Below are positions 45,651 through 62,186 of a DNA stretch of 64,000 nucleotides, one piece after another; the stretch's first letter is position 1; each line of letters opens with the position of its first letter. A program made the position numbers and the translations under genes. The notes beneath the pieces are model-generated. The model saw nothing but the letters and a program-made list of their open reading frames with translations. It did no database searches and was not told where the DNA came from. This DNA is from Methanobacterium sp. Maddingley MBC34. Its GTDB lineage: Archaea > Methanobacteriota > Methanobacteria > Methanobacteriales > Methanobacteriaceae. The DNA is taken from positions 1 through 64,000 of the forward strand of contig AMGN01000027.1 of NCBI GenBank assembly GCA_000309865.1, in the 5' to 3' direction.

Positions 45651-45752
45651 TCACTAGAATTAAGATGGGTTGAATCAATATTCACCCACCTTTCAACCCT
45701 TCAATATTTTTTTCTCAAATCCTTCCCTTAATAGCTCTTTTATTTTTAATAT

Positions 45753-46517
45753 CTAATCCAAATCACGAAAGTTATAACTGTAACCATCATGGCAATAGTA
45801 GATGCAGTAGCAATATATATCATAATGTGACATGGCTTTTATATTCTTCATTTGCTGTTCAGTCATATTTGTGGCGTTGATTTGGATTGTACCATTGGCA
45901 ACTACTAATACGTAACCGGTGAAGAGTTCTTTGAACTTGTCCAGGCTCATCTCAATATCACCCAAATTAGGGTCAGTGAGATAAACTGTGGTGTTGGTTA
46001 TGTTTCTAATGATATTGTAGTGATAGACACCATTTATGTTTAAAACTACTATATAATCTGTTTTTAGTTGGCTTGTGTCGTTTATTATGAATCCTTTGGC
46101 AGTTAATCCCGTTCTGTTCGCAGCCTGAGCAAGACCCCACATACTGGTTCCGGTTTCATCAGTACCAGCCCACTGTGCAAGTTCCATTTCCGTGGCATTG
46201 ACGCCCAGGTGTTTCATTACTGTGGCCAGTGCCGCCGGTCCGCAGGTGTAGATGGTTGTGGCCATCACCATATTAGCGGAGTTTACTGTGGAGGTATCTG
46301 CCAACCAGTTATCAGTTAAGCTATTTCCAGACATGGTAGTGCTGTTGGAGTCATAGGTACTGATACCACCACCATTGCCAGTGATAATATTCCAGGTTAT
46401 ATTGGTGCTGTTGGACTGGTAGAGATAGATTCCTATCCAATTGTCCTTTACTGTGTTGTTATTAAGATTATTGCTGGTGGAATTGAAGATAGCTATCCCA
46501 CAAATATGCTGTGTCAA
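45753..46517 (-). CDS. Beta-helix (NosD-like) repeat plus C39-like peptidase, possibly truncated
   Basis: 254 residues. The N-terminal third holds NosD-like beta-helix repeats rich in Asn (NSTSNNLNNNTVKDNWIGIYL). Then a C39-type papain-like peptidase: Cys in YTCGPAALATVMKHLG, His in NGVYHYNIIRNI and Asp in YLTDPNLGD. No signal peptide is visible; TTG 46517 directly follows AAGAGG, so the 5' part seems lost. After the peptidase, the in-frame tail (YDIYCYCIYYCHDGYSY) is odd, while another frame over the same bases reads a hydrophobic helix (IYIATASTIAMMVTVITFVI), suggesting a frameshift near 45840. Such proteins are probably exported and may cut pseudomurein cross-links. Confidence 0.65.
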   Translation of the reverse strand: MTQHICGIAIFNSTSNNLNNNTVKDNWIGIYLYQSNSTNITWNIITGNGGGISTYDSNSTTMSGNSLTDNWLADTSTVNSANMVMATTIYTCGPAALATVMKHLGVNATEMELAQWAGTDETGTSMWGLAQAANRTGLTAKGFIINDTSQLKTDYIVVLNINGVYHYNIIRNITNTTVYLTDPNLGDIEMSLDKFKELFTGYVLVVANGTIQINATNMTEQQMKNIKAMSHYDIYCYCIYYCHDGYSYNFRDLD

Positions 46518-46535
46518 CCTCTTTTAATAAATAAA

Positions 46536-46883
46536 TTATATTTTTTCCCTTATTAGGGACCCAATGATTCCACCTACAGCACCTAAAATTGCTGAAGTAG
46601 CCGCGACGAACAGCGCAGACGTGGAAAAAAGTACTACACTAGGAAAAGGTGATAGATTAAAATCAAGTGTAATAACGATCCAAATTCCCAGTATAAATCC
46701 ACCTATCAATCCTGCAATAATTCCATTTTTAGCTCCATTTTTATATCCGTTGTTTACAAGATATCCCACAATTACCCCTGGAATAAACATACCTATAAAA
46801 GAACCATATTCAACCATTCCTAAAATAATTCCAAGTACCACGACCAAAGCTGCCCCTATAATAATATATTTCCAATTTATCAT
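46536..46883 (-). CDS. DUF5518-like small membrane protein
   Basis: 115 residues from ATG 46883 (MINWKYIIIGAALVVVLGII). Four hydrophobic segments with glycine-rich turns (GVIVGYLVNNGYKNGAKNGIIAGLIGG) and a short LIREKI tail; resembles DUF5518 membrane proteins of methanogens. An upstream ATG (46961) would add an unlikely 26-residue leader. It lies upstream of the C39-like fragment on the same strand. Confidence 0.7.
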   Translation of the reverse strand: MINWKYIIIGAALVVVLGIILGMVEYGSFIGMFIPGVIVGYLVNNGYKNGAKNGIIAGLIGGFILGIWIVITLDFNLSPFPSVVLFSTSALFVAATSAILGAVGGIIGSLIREKI

Positions 46884-47339
46884 CTCATTCTCAGCTCCAT
46901 ATTTTGTAAGATTGTTTTTATCATACTTAAAAATAACCAGTATCTGAATCAAGCAGGGCACTAAAAGACTACAATATTATCTGGAGATGAGCGTTGAATT
47001 TATTATTATCTGTTAAACATCTTTTTATTATACGAATATTGGGAGAACTGGTTTCATTAATTGATGTTTCATAACAATGCAGTTTTCATAAAATCTCTCA
47101 GAACGAAATATTTTTTTATTAAATGAACTAGATTATCCATAGATCAATAATATTACGGACTATGTGACTCTATGCTCATTACTTAATACAACACTAGAAA
47201 ATCATTTAATCAAATTTTATTTGTGATAATTGTCCCAAACCAGGATGGAATATTTATAACATTGTGAATATGGGGTAAATTACATGTATAATAATGAACA
47301 TAAATCATTTAACAAATTAATAAAAAAAGGGGGTAAAAT
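46884..47339. other. Intergenic region before the histidine kinase gene
   Basis: About 456 bases between divergent genes; very AT-rich. A TATA-like AATATTTATAAC at about 47247-47258 may serve the kinase gene at 47340. No other gene, repeat or RNA structure recognised. Confidence 0.5.
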
Positions 47340-48239
47340 ATGGTGGCCATCCCTGTGTTAATCACTTTTTTATACGCTTTAGAACCTGTATACAACGTTT
47401 TAAATAATATGTCTCTTAATGAAGATTACTTCCGTTTGTTAATGCTTATTATTGTAGTGGTTCTGGTGGCTATTCTCGCCGAAAGGATTGAAAAGATAAG
47501 AAAACTCAATGAACTGAACCAGAAATTAAAGGTTCAAACTGATAAGCTGGAAGATGCCAACCAGGAACTGGAGGCATTTGCGTATTCAGTATCACATGAC
47601 TTGAGAGTTCCCTTAAGGGCCATAGATGGTTTTTCACGCATACTGGTGGAAGATTATGAGGATAAACTGGATGAAGAGGGAATAAGACTCCTGAACATTG
47701 TGAGGGACAACACTGCCAAAATGGGGCACCTCATTGATGACATCCTCCTTCTATCACGGGCCAGCCGTCAGGAGATGAAACTCAATGAACTGGACATGGC
47801 AGCCCTGGCAGAGAGTGTTTATGGTGAATTCCATACAGATGTGGAAGGACGGAACATTCAGTTCTCAGTGGGTGATCTTCCCCATGCCTACGGTGACCGG
47901 GCCATGCTGGGACAGGTATATCAAAACCTCATTGGTAATGCCATTAAATTCACACGCAACAAGGACCCTGCCATAATTGAGGTGGGTAGCAAAGTTGAGG
48001 GTAAAGAAATTACCTATTACGTCAAGGACAACGGAGCCGGTTTTGATATGAAATACATTAACAAACTCTTCGGACTCTTCCAGAGACTGCACAGCCCTGA
48101 AGAATTTGAGGGAACTGGTGTTGGCCTTTCCATTGTCCAAAGGGTTGTAAGGAGACACGGTGGACATGTTTGGGGTGAAGGATCAGTGGATGGTGGTGCA
48201 ACCATTTATTTCACCCTCCCTAAAGATAAGCCGAAATAA
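47340..48239 (+). CDS. Sensor histidine kinase (membrane)
   Basis: 299 residues. Two short N-terminal membrane helices (about 1-18 and 30-48), a coiled coil (KLNELNQKLKVQTDKLEDANQELEA), a HisKA dimer domain with the phospho-His in SVSHDLRVPLRAIDGF (near 90) and a HATPase domain (NLIGNAIKFTRN; DNGAGFD; GTGVGLSIVQRVV). It has no separate sensor domain, and the kinase core resembles bacteriophytochrome-type kinases. RBS GGGGGT before ATG 47340. The response regulator 83 bases downstream is the likely partner. Confidence 0.92.
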   Translation: MVAIPVLITFLYALEPVYNVLNNMSLNEDYFRLLMLIIVVVLVAILAERIEKIRKLNELNQKLKVQTDKLEDANQELEAFAYSVSHDLRVPLRAIDGFSRILVEDYEDKLDEEGIRLLNIVRDNTAKMGHLIDDILLLSRASRQEMKLNELDMAALAESVYGEFHTDVEGRNIQFSVGDLPHAYGDRAMLGQVYQNLIGNAIKFTRNKDPAIIEVGSKVEGKEITYYVKDNGAGFDMKYINKLFGLFQRLHSPEEFEGTGVGLSIVQRVVRRHGGHVWGEGSVDGGATIYFTLPKDKPK

Positions 48240-48322
48240 TATGAATATTTAGAAAAGTTTATAATGAAATCAAAGAGAAATAAGAAATAATAATAGATTA
48301 AAGACCAATGGAAGGTGTGTTA

Positions 48323-48760
48323 ATGGATTTAGAAGAGGCTGATATTTTACTGGTGGAAGATAACCCTACTGATGCCGAGCTTACCATGAGGGCTCTTAAA
48401 AGGAAAAACCTAGCCAACCAGGTAGTCTGGGTGAAAGATGGAGCTGAAGCTCTGGAATTTATATTCGCCACCGGACAGTTTGCCCATAGAGATGTTGAAA
48501 ACTTTCCAAAACTCATATTACTGGATCTGAGAATGCCCAAAGTTGATGGTCTGGAAGTCTTACAGAAGATCAAGGCCGATGATCGAACCAACAAGATACC
48601 TGTGGTTGTTTTAACCTCCTCCCAGGAGGACAGGGATATAGTGGAAAGTTACAAGTTAGGAGTAAATAGCTACGTCAGTAAACCAGTGGAATTCGATGAT
48701 TTCATTGAAGCAGTATCCACCCTGGGATTTTACTGGATGCTCATCAACAATCCCCCCTAA
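48323..48760 (+). CDS. Single-domain response regulator (Rcp/CheY-like)
   Basis: 145 residues, only a REC domain: acidic pair VEDNPTDAEL at the start, phospho-acceptor Asp in LILLDLRMPKVDG, Thr in VVVLTSS and Lys in SYVSKPVEFDDF. Closest in type to phytochrome-linked Rcp regulators. ATG 48323 is preceded by AAGGTG; an ATG at 48308 is inside the leader. It follows the histidine kinase and probably passes its signal to another protein since it has no output domain. Confidence 0.93.
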   Translation: MDLEEADILLVEDNPTDAELTMRALKRKNLANQVVWVKDGAEALEFIFATGQFAHRDVENFPKLILLDLRMPKVDGLEVLQKIKADDRTNKIPVVVLTSSQEDRDIVESYKLGVNSYVSKPVEFDDFIEAVSTLGFYWMLINNPP

Positions 48761-48992
48761 TTTTATTTCAATCATGAAGAATCTCTTATTTCAATCATTA
48801 AAATCTTGAATAATAATTTACATGAATAATAGGGGTTAAAATAATAACAAGCCACATATGGAATAGCCCTTAGACAATATAATAATGTTAATAACCATAA
48901 CAAAGGATAAAAATCTCTAATGATTAGTTTGGAGAATGATACAATAATTAAGGGAAATAAATCCCATCATGGCATAAATCCCTAGTGATCAT

Positions 48993-53027
<4,035 letters not shown>

Positions 53028-53126
53028 GTGAAATAATAAGTAAAGAAATGGATAATACTTTAATAGAGATGAGATTTTACAGTCAATGCATAAATATAAA
53101 TTGTAATTTAAATCAAGGTGAATAAC

Positions 53127-53928
<802 letters not shown>

Positions 53929-54008
53929 TCTTAAGATTTAAGATTACATTCCTAAAATAGAAGAATAAAAGAAAATTTTAAATGACATTTAAGTGAATAA
54001 GTGTTATG

Positions 54009-54083
<75 letters not shown>

Positions 54084-54288
54084 CTATTTATATTATCATG
54101 ATAATATTGAAATAAAATAACTTAAAAATAATAATATGCATATTAATGATGAATTTTTCGCTTAACCTGTGAAAATGAAGGTCTGTTAGCCTAAACTATT
54201 CATTTTAGAATAAAAATATGAAATGTATTCATTTTAAATTATAATATTGATTACACTACTAAATCTGTATTTAAACAGGGGATTTACT

Positions 54289-54459
54289 ATGAAAGTAATG
54301 TTCAATAATGGATTGGTGATGTGTCGTGAACATTATCACTGCCAGTATGAAAGCTGCAAGCACTATTCCTGGCACCAGGAGAAAGAATCGTGTAAGAGTC
54401 GCAGATGCCAGAAACTACGCCAGATGGTTAGCTGCACCAAAACACCAATTGAAAGATGA
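54289..54459 (+). CDS. Small Cys/His-rich protein
   Basis: 56 residues from ATG 54289 with GGGG a few bases upstream; an ATG-like start at 54247 adds an unlikely leader. It contains CREHYHCQYESCKHYSW, ESCKSRRC and a late Cys, six cysteines and several histidines in all, suggesting one or two metal sites. No family recognised. It directly follows tRNA-Thr, with a 205-base gap. Confidence 0.55.
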   Translation: MKVMFNNGLVMCREHYHCQYESCKHYSWHQEKESCKSRRCQKLRQMVSCTKTPIER

Positions 54460-54574
54460 TAATTCGTAATATATACCGGTTAATAAATTTATATGTTAAA
54501 AAAAAGGTTATATGGACCTCAATGATAACCTATTGATTTGTACCATTAGACTCTTAGTTATTACTTGTTTTAAT

Positions 54575-54919
54575 TTAGGGAGTGTAGAAATACGCCCGAT
54601 AAACAATTAAAGACAAAACACCTACTACTACAATTAACAGTATGGCTACAGAAAGGATCATGATTATAATACCATGGGTTTTGTTAGGCCCACCTCTTCG
54701 AAAGAGAACTATTCCCAGTATAAGACCTACAACTGAGAGTATACCTACCGAGAATATGCCCAAAATTGACAGGGCGTAACCTAACACAATTAATAATGTA
54801 CTGGGTTTTTCTTGAGGACTACTTTCAGTTACCAGTTTATTTGGGATTGCCTGACCACAGTTCTGACAGAACTGGGAGTTTTCTTCATTTTCTGTTCCAC
54901 AATTAGGGCATGATACCAT
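54575..54919 (-). CDS. Zinc-ribbon membrane protein
   Basis: 114 residues. N-terminal zinc ribbon with CPNCGTENEENSQFCQNCGQ, a short linker (KLVTESSPQEK), then two hydrophobic segments (about 43-73 and 82-107) with a glycine/arginine-rich loop (FRRGGPNKTHG) as in the DUF4190-like family. Function unknown. Confidence 0.8.
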   Translation of the reverse strand: MVSCPNCGTENEENSQFCQNCGQAIPNKLVTESSPQEKPSTLLIVLGYALSILGIFSVGILSVVGLILGIVLFRRGGPNKTHGIIIMILSVAILLIVVVGVLSLIVYRAYFYTP

Positions 54920-55240
54920 TCAAACACCTCATTTATTCGTTTTAATTTTTCAAATATATAATTTATTATTCACTCACAATAATTACTGGGCTGTTCCTTT
55001 TTTATAAAATAATAACCTATTTTTTAGAGAATCTATATTCTAAAGGAAAAATAATTACATTAAAATTCAGAGAACAAAAAATAATGACAATTCAACGTTA
55101 TTTAACATAAATATTTTACATTAACCGATAATAATCATGCCATATATAAAATCAAATTAGGAAGAAAATCATTCCAAATAAATTAAATAACAGGGAAAAT
55201 ATCAGTTAAAATTAAAAAATAATTAATGGAGTTATTTACT
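54920..55240. other. Intergenic region between zinc-ribbon genes
   Basis: 321 bases of AT-rich spacer between two divergent genes. Nothing specific seen apart from AT-rich promoter-like stretches. Confidence 0.5.
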
Positions 55241-55990
55241 ATGTTCTGTCCGGAATGTGGTGTGGAACTACAAGACCATGAAAATGTATGTCCTAAATGT
55301 GGAAGAGATCTGCATGATCTACATGAACTGGAGGAAAAAAATTTAAAGAAATTGATAATTGTAATTATCGGCGTAATTTGTGTGCCAATTATGGTAATCA
55401 CAACGTATTTATACATAGGTATGGTTGCAATCTACCTTTCACTGATTGTATTATCTGTAGCTTTTATAATTTACCTTATTTACGGAAATAAAGATTCTAA
55501 CCATGCAAAAATAGAAAAATGCTGCCCAAAGTGTTATAACATGTATTTAAACGTTGATTTCTGTTTTAAATGTGGGTACGATCTTAGAGAACTAATTGGA
55601 TTTTCAACATGGACTGGTTATGATTTGGAGATACATGAAAAATACATCAAGATAAGTCGTTATTATCTCAACAGGGGAATGAGAAATTATGTATGTACAG
55701 GTAAATATGCCATGATACATATTAGAAACCTTCATGTTCAATACAACAAATGTGGGAGGTTTTTATCCAAATTACCATGTTTAGTATTTGAATATGATCC
55801 ATTCTACATTGATGAGAAAGGTAAACCCAAAGACAAATACATATTTAAAATCACCATACTAAAAAAACTGGCCCCACAAATTGAAAAAGCTATATCAGAT
55901 CCAATTTTCCTGAAGGCCCGTAGTAATGAACCTTACCCAGTAAAAGATCCTCTTCCACAGGATTATAATCCTAGAAAGGTAAAAAAATGA
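55241..55990 (+). CDS. Double zinc-ribbon membrane protein
   Basis: 249 residues. N-terminal zinc ribbon (CPECGVELQDHENVCPKCG), two hydrophobic helices (about 40-62 and 65-83), a second zinc ribbon (CCPKCYNMYLNVDFCFKCG, about 104-122) and a C-terminal cytoplasmic domain (about 125-249) with no recognised fold. ATG 55241 follows TGGAGTT; the ATG at 55226 contains this RBS. Function unknown; the two ribbons flanking a membrane pair suggest a regulatory or assembly role. Confidence 0.75.
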   Translation: MFCPECGVELQDHENVCPKCGRDLHDLHELEEKNLKKLIIVIIGVICVPIMVITTYLYIGMVAIYLSLIVLSVAFIIYLIYGNKDSNHAKIEKCCPKCYNMYLNVDFCFKCGYDLRELIGFSTWTGYDLEIHEKYIKISRYYLNRGMRNYVCTGKYAMIHIRNLHVQYNKCGRFLSKLPCLVFEYDPFYIDEKGKPKDKYIFKITILKKLAPQIEKAISDPIFLKARSNEPYPVKDPLPQDYNPRKVKK

Positions 55991-56144
55991 AACAAAATAC
56001 TTTAAAAAAGAACAATTAAAAACATTATCACAAAGAAATAACCTATTTTCGAATATAATTTGAAAAATGACATTAGGGTGCGTTTTAAAAAAATCTGAAA
56101 AAAAATATTAATGTATTATTATTTAAAAGATCTTAAAAAAACCA

Positions 56145-57236
56145 TTATACATGTCTGGGGTTTATAAACCCGGATCTTAACAGATGATCAGCAATGACCA
56201 TTGCCATGGCAGATTCAGCCACTGGAGTGACCCTTGGACAGATACATGGGTCGTGCCTGCCTTTTATCTGGATTTCGGTTTCTTCCATTTTTTCCAGATC
56301 AACTGTTTTTTGAACTGTACTGATGGATGGTGTGGGTTTGACTGCCATTCTGGCCACTATGGGCATGCCATCGGATATTCCTCCAATGATACCCCCACTT
56401 GTATTGGTAGTGGTTTTTATCTCTTTTCCTTCCAGGTAATATTCATCATTGGTAACGCTGGCTTTGGATTCGGCTAAACTGAATCCAAAACCAATTTCCA
56501 CACCCTTCACTGATCCGATTCCCATTAGGGCCCGGGCCAGATCTGCATCTAATTTGTCAAAAACAGGTTCTCCCAGGCCGGCAGGAACATTAAAGGCCAG
56601 TGTTTCCACCACTCCTCCCACAGAGTCTCTTTTTTCTTTGGCATCCAGGATTTTTTCCTCCATTAAGATTGCGGCCTTTTCATCAGCACATCTAACTGGG
56701 TTTCGGGAGGAATATTCTCCAATAAGTCCGTAGGCAACGTGGCTGGCCTTCACATCAGCTACCTGGATTACATGGGAGACCACCTTAATCTCCACCAGTT
56801 CAAGGAGCTTTTTGGCAACTGCCCCACCAATCACATGGCCAATTGTGGTTCGACCACTGCCCCTGCCACCTCCACGGTAATCATAACATCCGTACCTGGC
56901 AGTCCAGGTGTAGTCACCGTGCCCGGGTCTTGGTTTATTTTTAAATGGTTTATAAGCAGATGAATCTGCATCCTTATTGTACACCACACCGGTTATAGGT
57001 GTGCCATCAGTTTTACCCTCAAAAATCCCGGATAAAATTTCAACCTGGTCTGTTTCTCCCCGAGAGGTGGTTATTTTACTGGTTCCAGGTCTACGCCTGT
57101 CTAACTCTGACTGTATATCTTCAATTGATAGTTCTAATCCTGCAGGGCAGCCATCAATTACTGCACCAAGGGCCCTCCCATGACTGCTTCCAAATGTAGT
57201 GACTGTGAAAAATTCACCAGTTGTATTTCCTGCCAT
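56145..57236 (-). CDS. aroC: Chorismate synthase
   Basis: Last step of the shikimate route: EPSP to chorismate, FMN-dependent. 363 residues, normal size. Signatures: FGSSHGRALGAVIDGCPAG at the start, ELDRRRPGTSK, RGGGRGSGRTT and the C-terminal GRHDPCICPRVTPVAE. ATG 57236 has GGAGG upstream on the minus strand. Two identical TTTAG-n5-CTAAA repeats lie 70-104 bases upstream. Confidence 0.97.
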   Translation of the reverse strand: MAGNTTGEFFTVTTFGSSHGRALGAVIDGCPAGLELSIEDIQSELDRRRPGTSKITTSRGETDQVEILSGIFEGKTDGTPITGVVYNKDADSSAYKPFKNKPRPGHGDYTWTARYGCYDYRGGGRGSGRTTIGHVIGGAVAKKLLELVEIKVVSHVIQVADVKASHVAYGLIGEYSSRNPVRCADEKAAILMEEKILDAKEKRDSVGGVVETLAFNVPAGLGEPVFDKLDADLARALMGIGSVKGVEIGFGFSLAESKASVTNDEYYLEGKEIKTTTNTSGGIIGGISDGMPIVARMAVKPTPSISTVQKTVDLEKMEETEIQIKGRHDPCICPRVTPVAESAMAMVIADHLLRSGFINPRHV

Positions 57237-57305
57237 AAAGCTGCATCCTCCTTAACAAACTAACCATGTTATAGTTATAGTATTAAACCATGAATAATAA
57301 TTACT

Positions 57306-57340
57306 TTTAGTCTATCTAAAATTAGTTTAGTCTATCTAAA
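57306..57340. promoter_or_regulatory. Twin inverted repeats upstream of aroC
   Basis: TTTAGTCTATCTAAA at 57306-57320 and again, identical, at 57326-57340. Each has TTTAG/CTAAA arms around five bases; centres are exactly 20 bp apart, about two helical turns. They lie between divergent aroC and the glycosylase gene, so they could control either. Confidence 0.5.
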
Positions 57341-57443
57341 TTTATTTCCCAAATAATTAAAAACAATATTAACATACTAAAAAACTTAATAACATATACC
57401 TCCATTCAAATATTGGAAAATCATCACAAGAGGTATTATTTAA

Positions 57444-58133
57444 ATGTCACATTTAAAGCGAATATTTGAAAAGCTTTACCATCTTTACGGTCCACAGGGA
57501 TGGTGGCCTCTGATGGATTATGAAGGTGTAAATCCAACAAAAACAGGTTCTTTACGTGGTTATCATCCGCTTAATTACGATTTACCCGAAACTCCTGATG
57601 AACAGTTCGAAATTATTTTGGGGACGATTTTAACCCAGAACACGGCCTGGACCTCAGCTGAAAAAGCACTGAAAAATCTGAAAGAACTGGATGTAATTCA
57701 TCCAAAAGGGTTGCTGTTACTGGATGATGAACTACTAAAGAGTGCTGTGCGTCCTGCAGGATTCTTAAACCAGAAATCAGCTTATCTCAAGAACATAAGC
57801 CAGTTTTTCCACTCACTGAATGGTAGAACGCCCAGCAGAAAAGAAGTTTTAAAAGTCAAAGGTGTGGGGAACGAAACAGCAGATTCCATCCTACTTTACG
57901 CATACCATCAACCAGAATTTGTGGTGGATGCATATACCAGGAGGATTCTCAGTCATCTACAAATAATAGATGAGAATATCAACTACCTACAACTTAAAAA
58001 GTTGTTTGAGGATAATTTACCCGAAGATGTGCATCTATATCAGGAATATCATGCTCTGATTGTGGAACATGCTAAACGATATTATGGTAGGAAACCCTAT
58101 AAAGACAACATTTTAAGTGAGACAACATTTTAG
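57444..58133 (+). CDS. Endonuclease III-family DNA glycosylase, MagIII-like
   Basis: 229 residues. Helix-hairpin-helix DNA glycosylase: QFEIILGTILTQNTAW, the hairpin LKVKGVGNETADSI and catalytic Asp162 in EFVVDAYTRRI. Where bifunctional endonuclease III has Lys in GVGRKTA, this has Glu (GVGNETA), and the C-terminal four-cysteine Fe-S site is absent. Both features resemble the monofunctional 3-methyladenine glycosylase MagIII. The role is base-excision repair; the lesion is not certain. RBS AGAGGT before ATG 57444. Confidence 0.87.
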   Translation: MSHLKRIFEKLYHLYGPQGWWPLMDYEGVNPTKTGSLRGYHPLNYDLPETPDEQFEIILGTILTQNTAWTSAEKALKNLKELDVIHPKGLLLLDDELLKSAVRPAGFLNQKSAYLKNISQFFHSLNGRTPSRKEVLKVKGVGNETADSILLYAYHQPEFVVDAYTRRILSHLQIIDENINYLQLKKLFEDNLPEDVHLYQEYHALIVEHAKRYYGRKPYKDNILSETTF

Positions 58134-58352
58134 TGATTATAAAAATTTTTTTAGATAAAAAATGGATTTATAACACTTAAAATCACGGATAAATTGTTCT
58201 TTTCTATTAAAATTGGTTTAAAATTCTGAAATTAATGATTGATAAATTCTGCCATTAGTTTTATAATACATCAAACATATATCATTAAATCAATATACAG
58301 CAAGAGCAATTATAAGATTTTTTTAATTTAACTGGTGATTGGTGATGTGTAA

Positions 58353-59336
<984 letters not shown>

Positions 59337-59429
59337 ATAAGGACTTGATGATTTTAAGAGTTGATTTTTTAGAATATAAATAAACTAACCATTGCCCAAA
59401 AAAATAATCATTAATTGAGGTGAACCCCC

Positions 59430-60428
59430 TTGGAATCCAGTTATGTTGCTAAATGCGCACAGATAGCCTCAGTGCTTGAGGTGAGCGGGCATCCAAAACC
59501 AGGTAACGTGCATCGTACCCGAAACTTCCCAGATATGGTATTTGAAGATTTTCTTCTCAGTGGAATAGCCATTGGAGAAACCATGGCAAAAGCTGCAGAC
59601 AGAGGGTTTAAATATCGTCACAGGTCCGAAAAATGGGATAAAATCGGGTTAGGCGGACTGATTCTGGAAGCAGTCACTGAAACTGACCGTTGGGTGGCTA
59701 ACAACACCAATCTAGGTATTGTGATGTTACTCACCCCTATTTCAGTAGTTGCCGGGATGATTGAGGATGTAAACAAAGGTGAAACTAACAATCACAGTAT
59801 AGTTGGAAGGGGAACTGAAGGGTTAACTGAAATTTGGAATATTTTCAGGGAGAGAATAGACCAGATCATGAGATCCACAACTCCTGAAGATGCAGTTAAC
59901 CTTTACAGGGCCATTAACCTTGCTGATGCAGGGGGGATGGGCGAACAGGATGATCTAGATGTGGCAGCAGAAAGCTCCCTCCAGAAACTGCGGGATGAAG
60001 ATGTAAACATGTTCAATGTGCTGGAGATGTCCTCTGAGTGGGATAAACTATCATACGAACTCACCCATAAAATGCCAGTTACATTCCAAACAGGATATCC
60101 TACCTTTAAAAAACTTAAATCCAAATATGAAACCAACCAGGCCACGGTGCAAACATTTCTAACCATTTTATCACAGGTTCCAGATACCCTCATCAGCCGC
60201 AAGTACGGGGAAGAAAAGGCAATGGAAGTTTCGGCCAGTGCAAAGTCCATATTGGAAAAAGGTGGAATATTGAACAGTAGGAGAATATCCACTGTGGAAA
60301 AATTCGACCAGGAACTGATGAACAATGGTTTAAACCCCGGTACCACAGCAGATTTCACTGCCTCATCAATTATGATTGCTTATCTTGATGGTTATAATGA
60401 TTATAAAGCTAAGTTTCAAAATGAATAA
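59430..60428 (+). CDS. CitG-like triphosphoribosyl-dephospho-CoA synthase family protein
   Basis: 332 residues. Family motifs EVSGHPKPGNVHRTRNF near the start, LGIVMLLTPIS and NLADAGGMGEQDDLDV in the middle, matching COG1767/CitG. In bacteria CitG makes the citrate/malonate carrier prosthetic group; no citrate lyase is seen here and methanogens generally lack it, so the actual product in methanogens is uncertain. TTG start at 59430 follows GAGGTGAA. It lies between hemB and pheS on the same strand. Confidence 0.85.
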   Translation: MESSYVAKCAQIASVLEVSGHPKPGNVHRTRNFPDMVFEDFLLSGIAIGETMAKAADRGFKYRHRSEKWDKIGLGGLILEAVTETDRWVANNTNLGIVMLLTPISVVAGMIEDVNKGETNNHSIVGRGTEGLTEIWNIFRERIDQIMRSTTPEDAVNLYRAINLADAGGMGEQDDLDVAAESSLQKLRDEDVNMFNVLEMSSEWDKLSYELTHKMPVTFQTGYPTFKKLKSKYETNQATVQTFLTILSQVPDTLISRKYGEEKAMEVSASAKSILEKGGILNSRRISTVEKFDQELMNNGLNPGTTADFTASSIMIAYLDGYNDYKAKFQNE

Positions 60429-60608
60429 CAAATCCCTAGTGTTATAATTCTCAATATGCTAAAAATCTTAAAATAAAAATTCAATTCAACATGAAAATAA
60501 ATAAAATAACATTAATGAAAATAAAATAACTATCACTTGGAATAAAATTATCACTTGAATAAAATATCATTATCAACGATTTAATTAACGATTACCGAGG
60601 TTTCAAAC

Positions 60609-62153
<1,545 letters not shown>

Positions 62154-62186
62154 TATTAAAAAAAATAAAAAATGGAGTAACCCCTA

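Noticed and set aside
46564..46947. Open frame on the plus strand opposite the DUF5518-like gene
   Set aside because: The minus-strand frame has four membrane helices and a matching family; the plus frame is its proline/isoleucine-rich mirror without an RBS.
57250..57275. CTAACCATGTTATAG upstream of aroC as another operator copy
   Set aside because: Arm spacing is one base shorter than the consensus and the core is CATG, not WATW.
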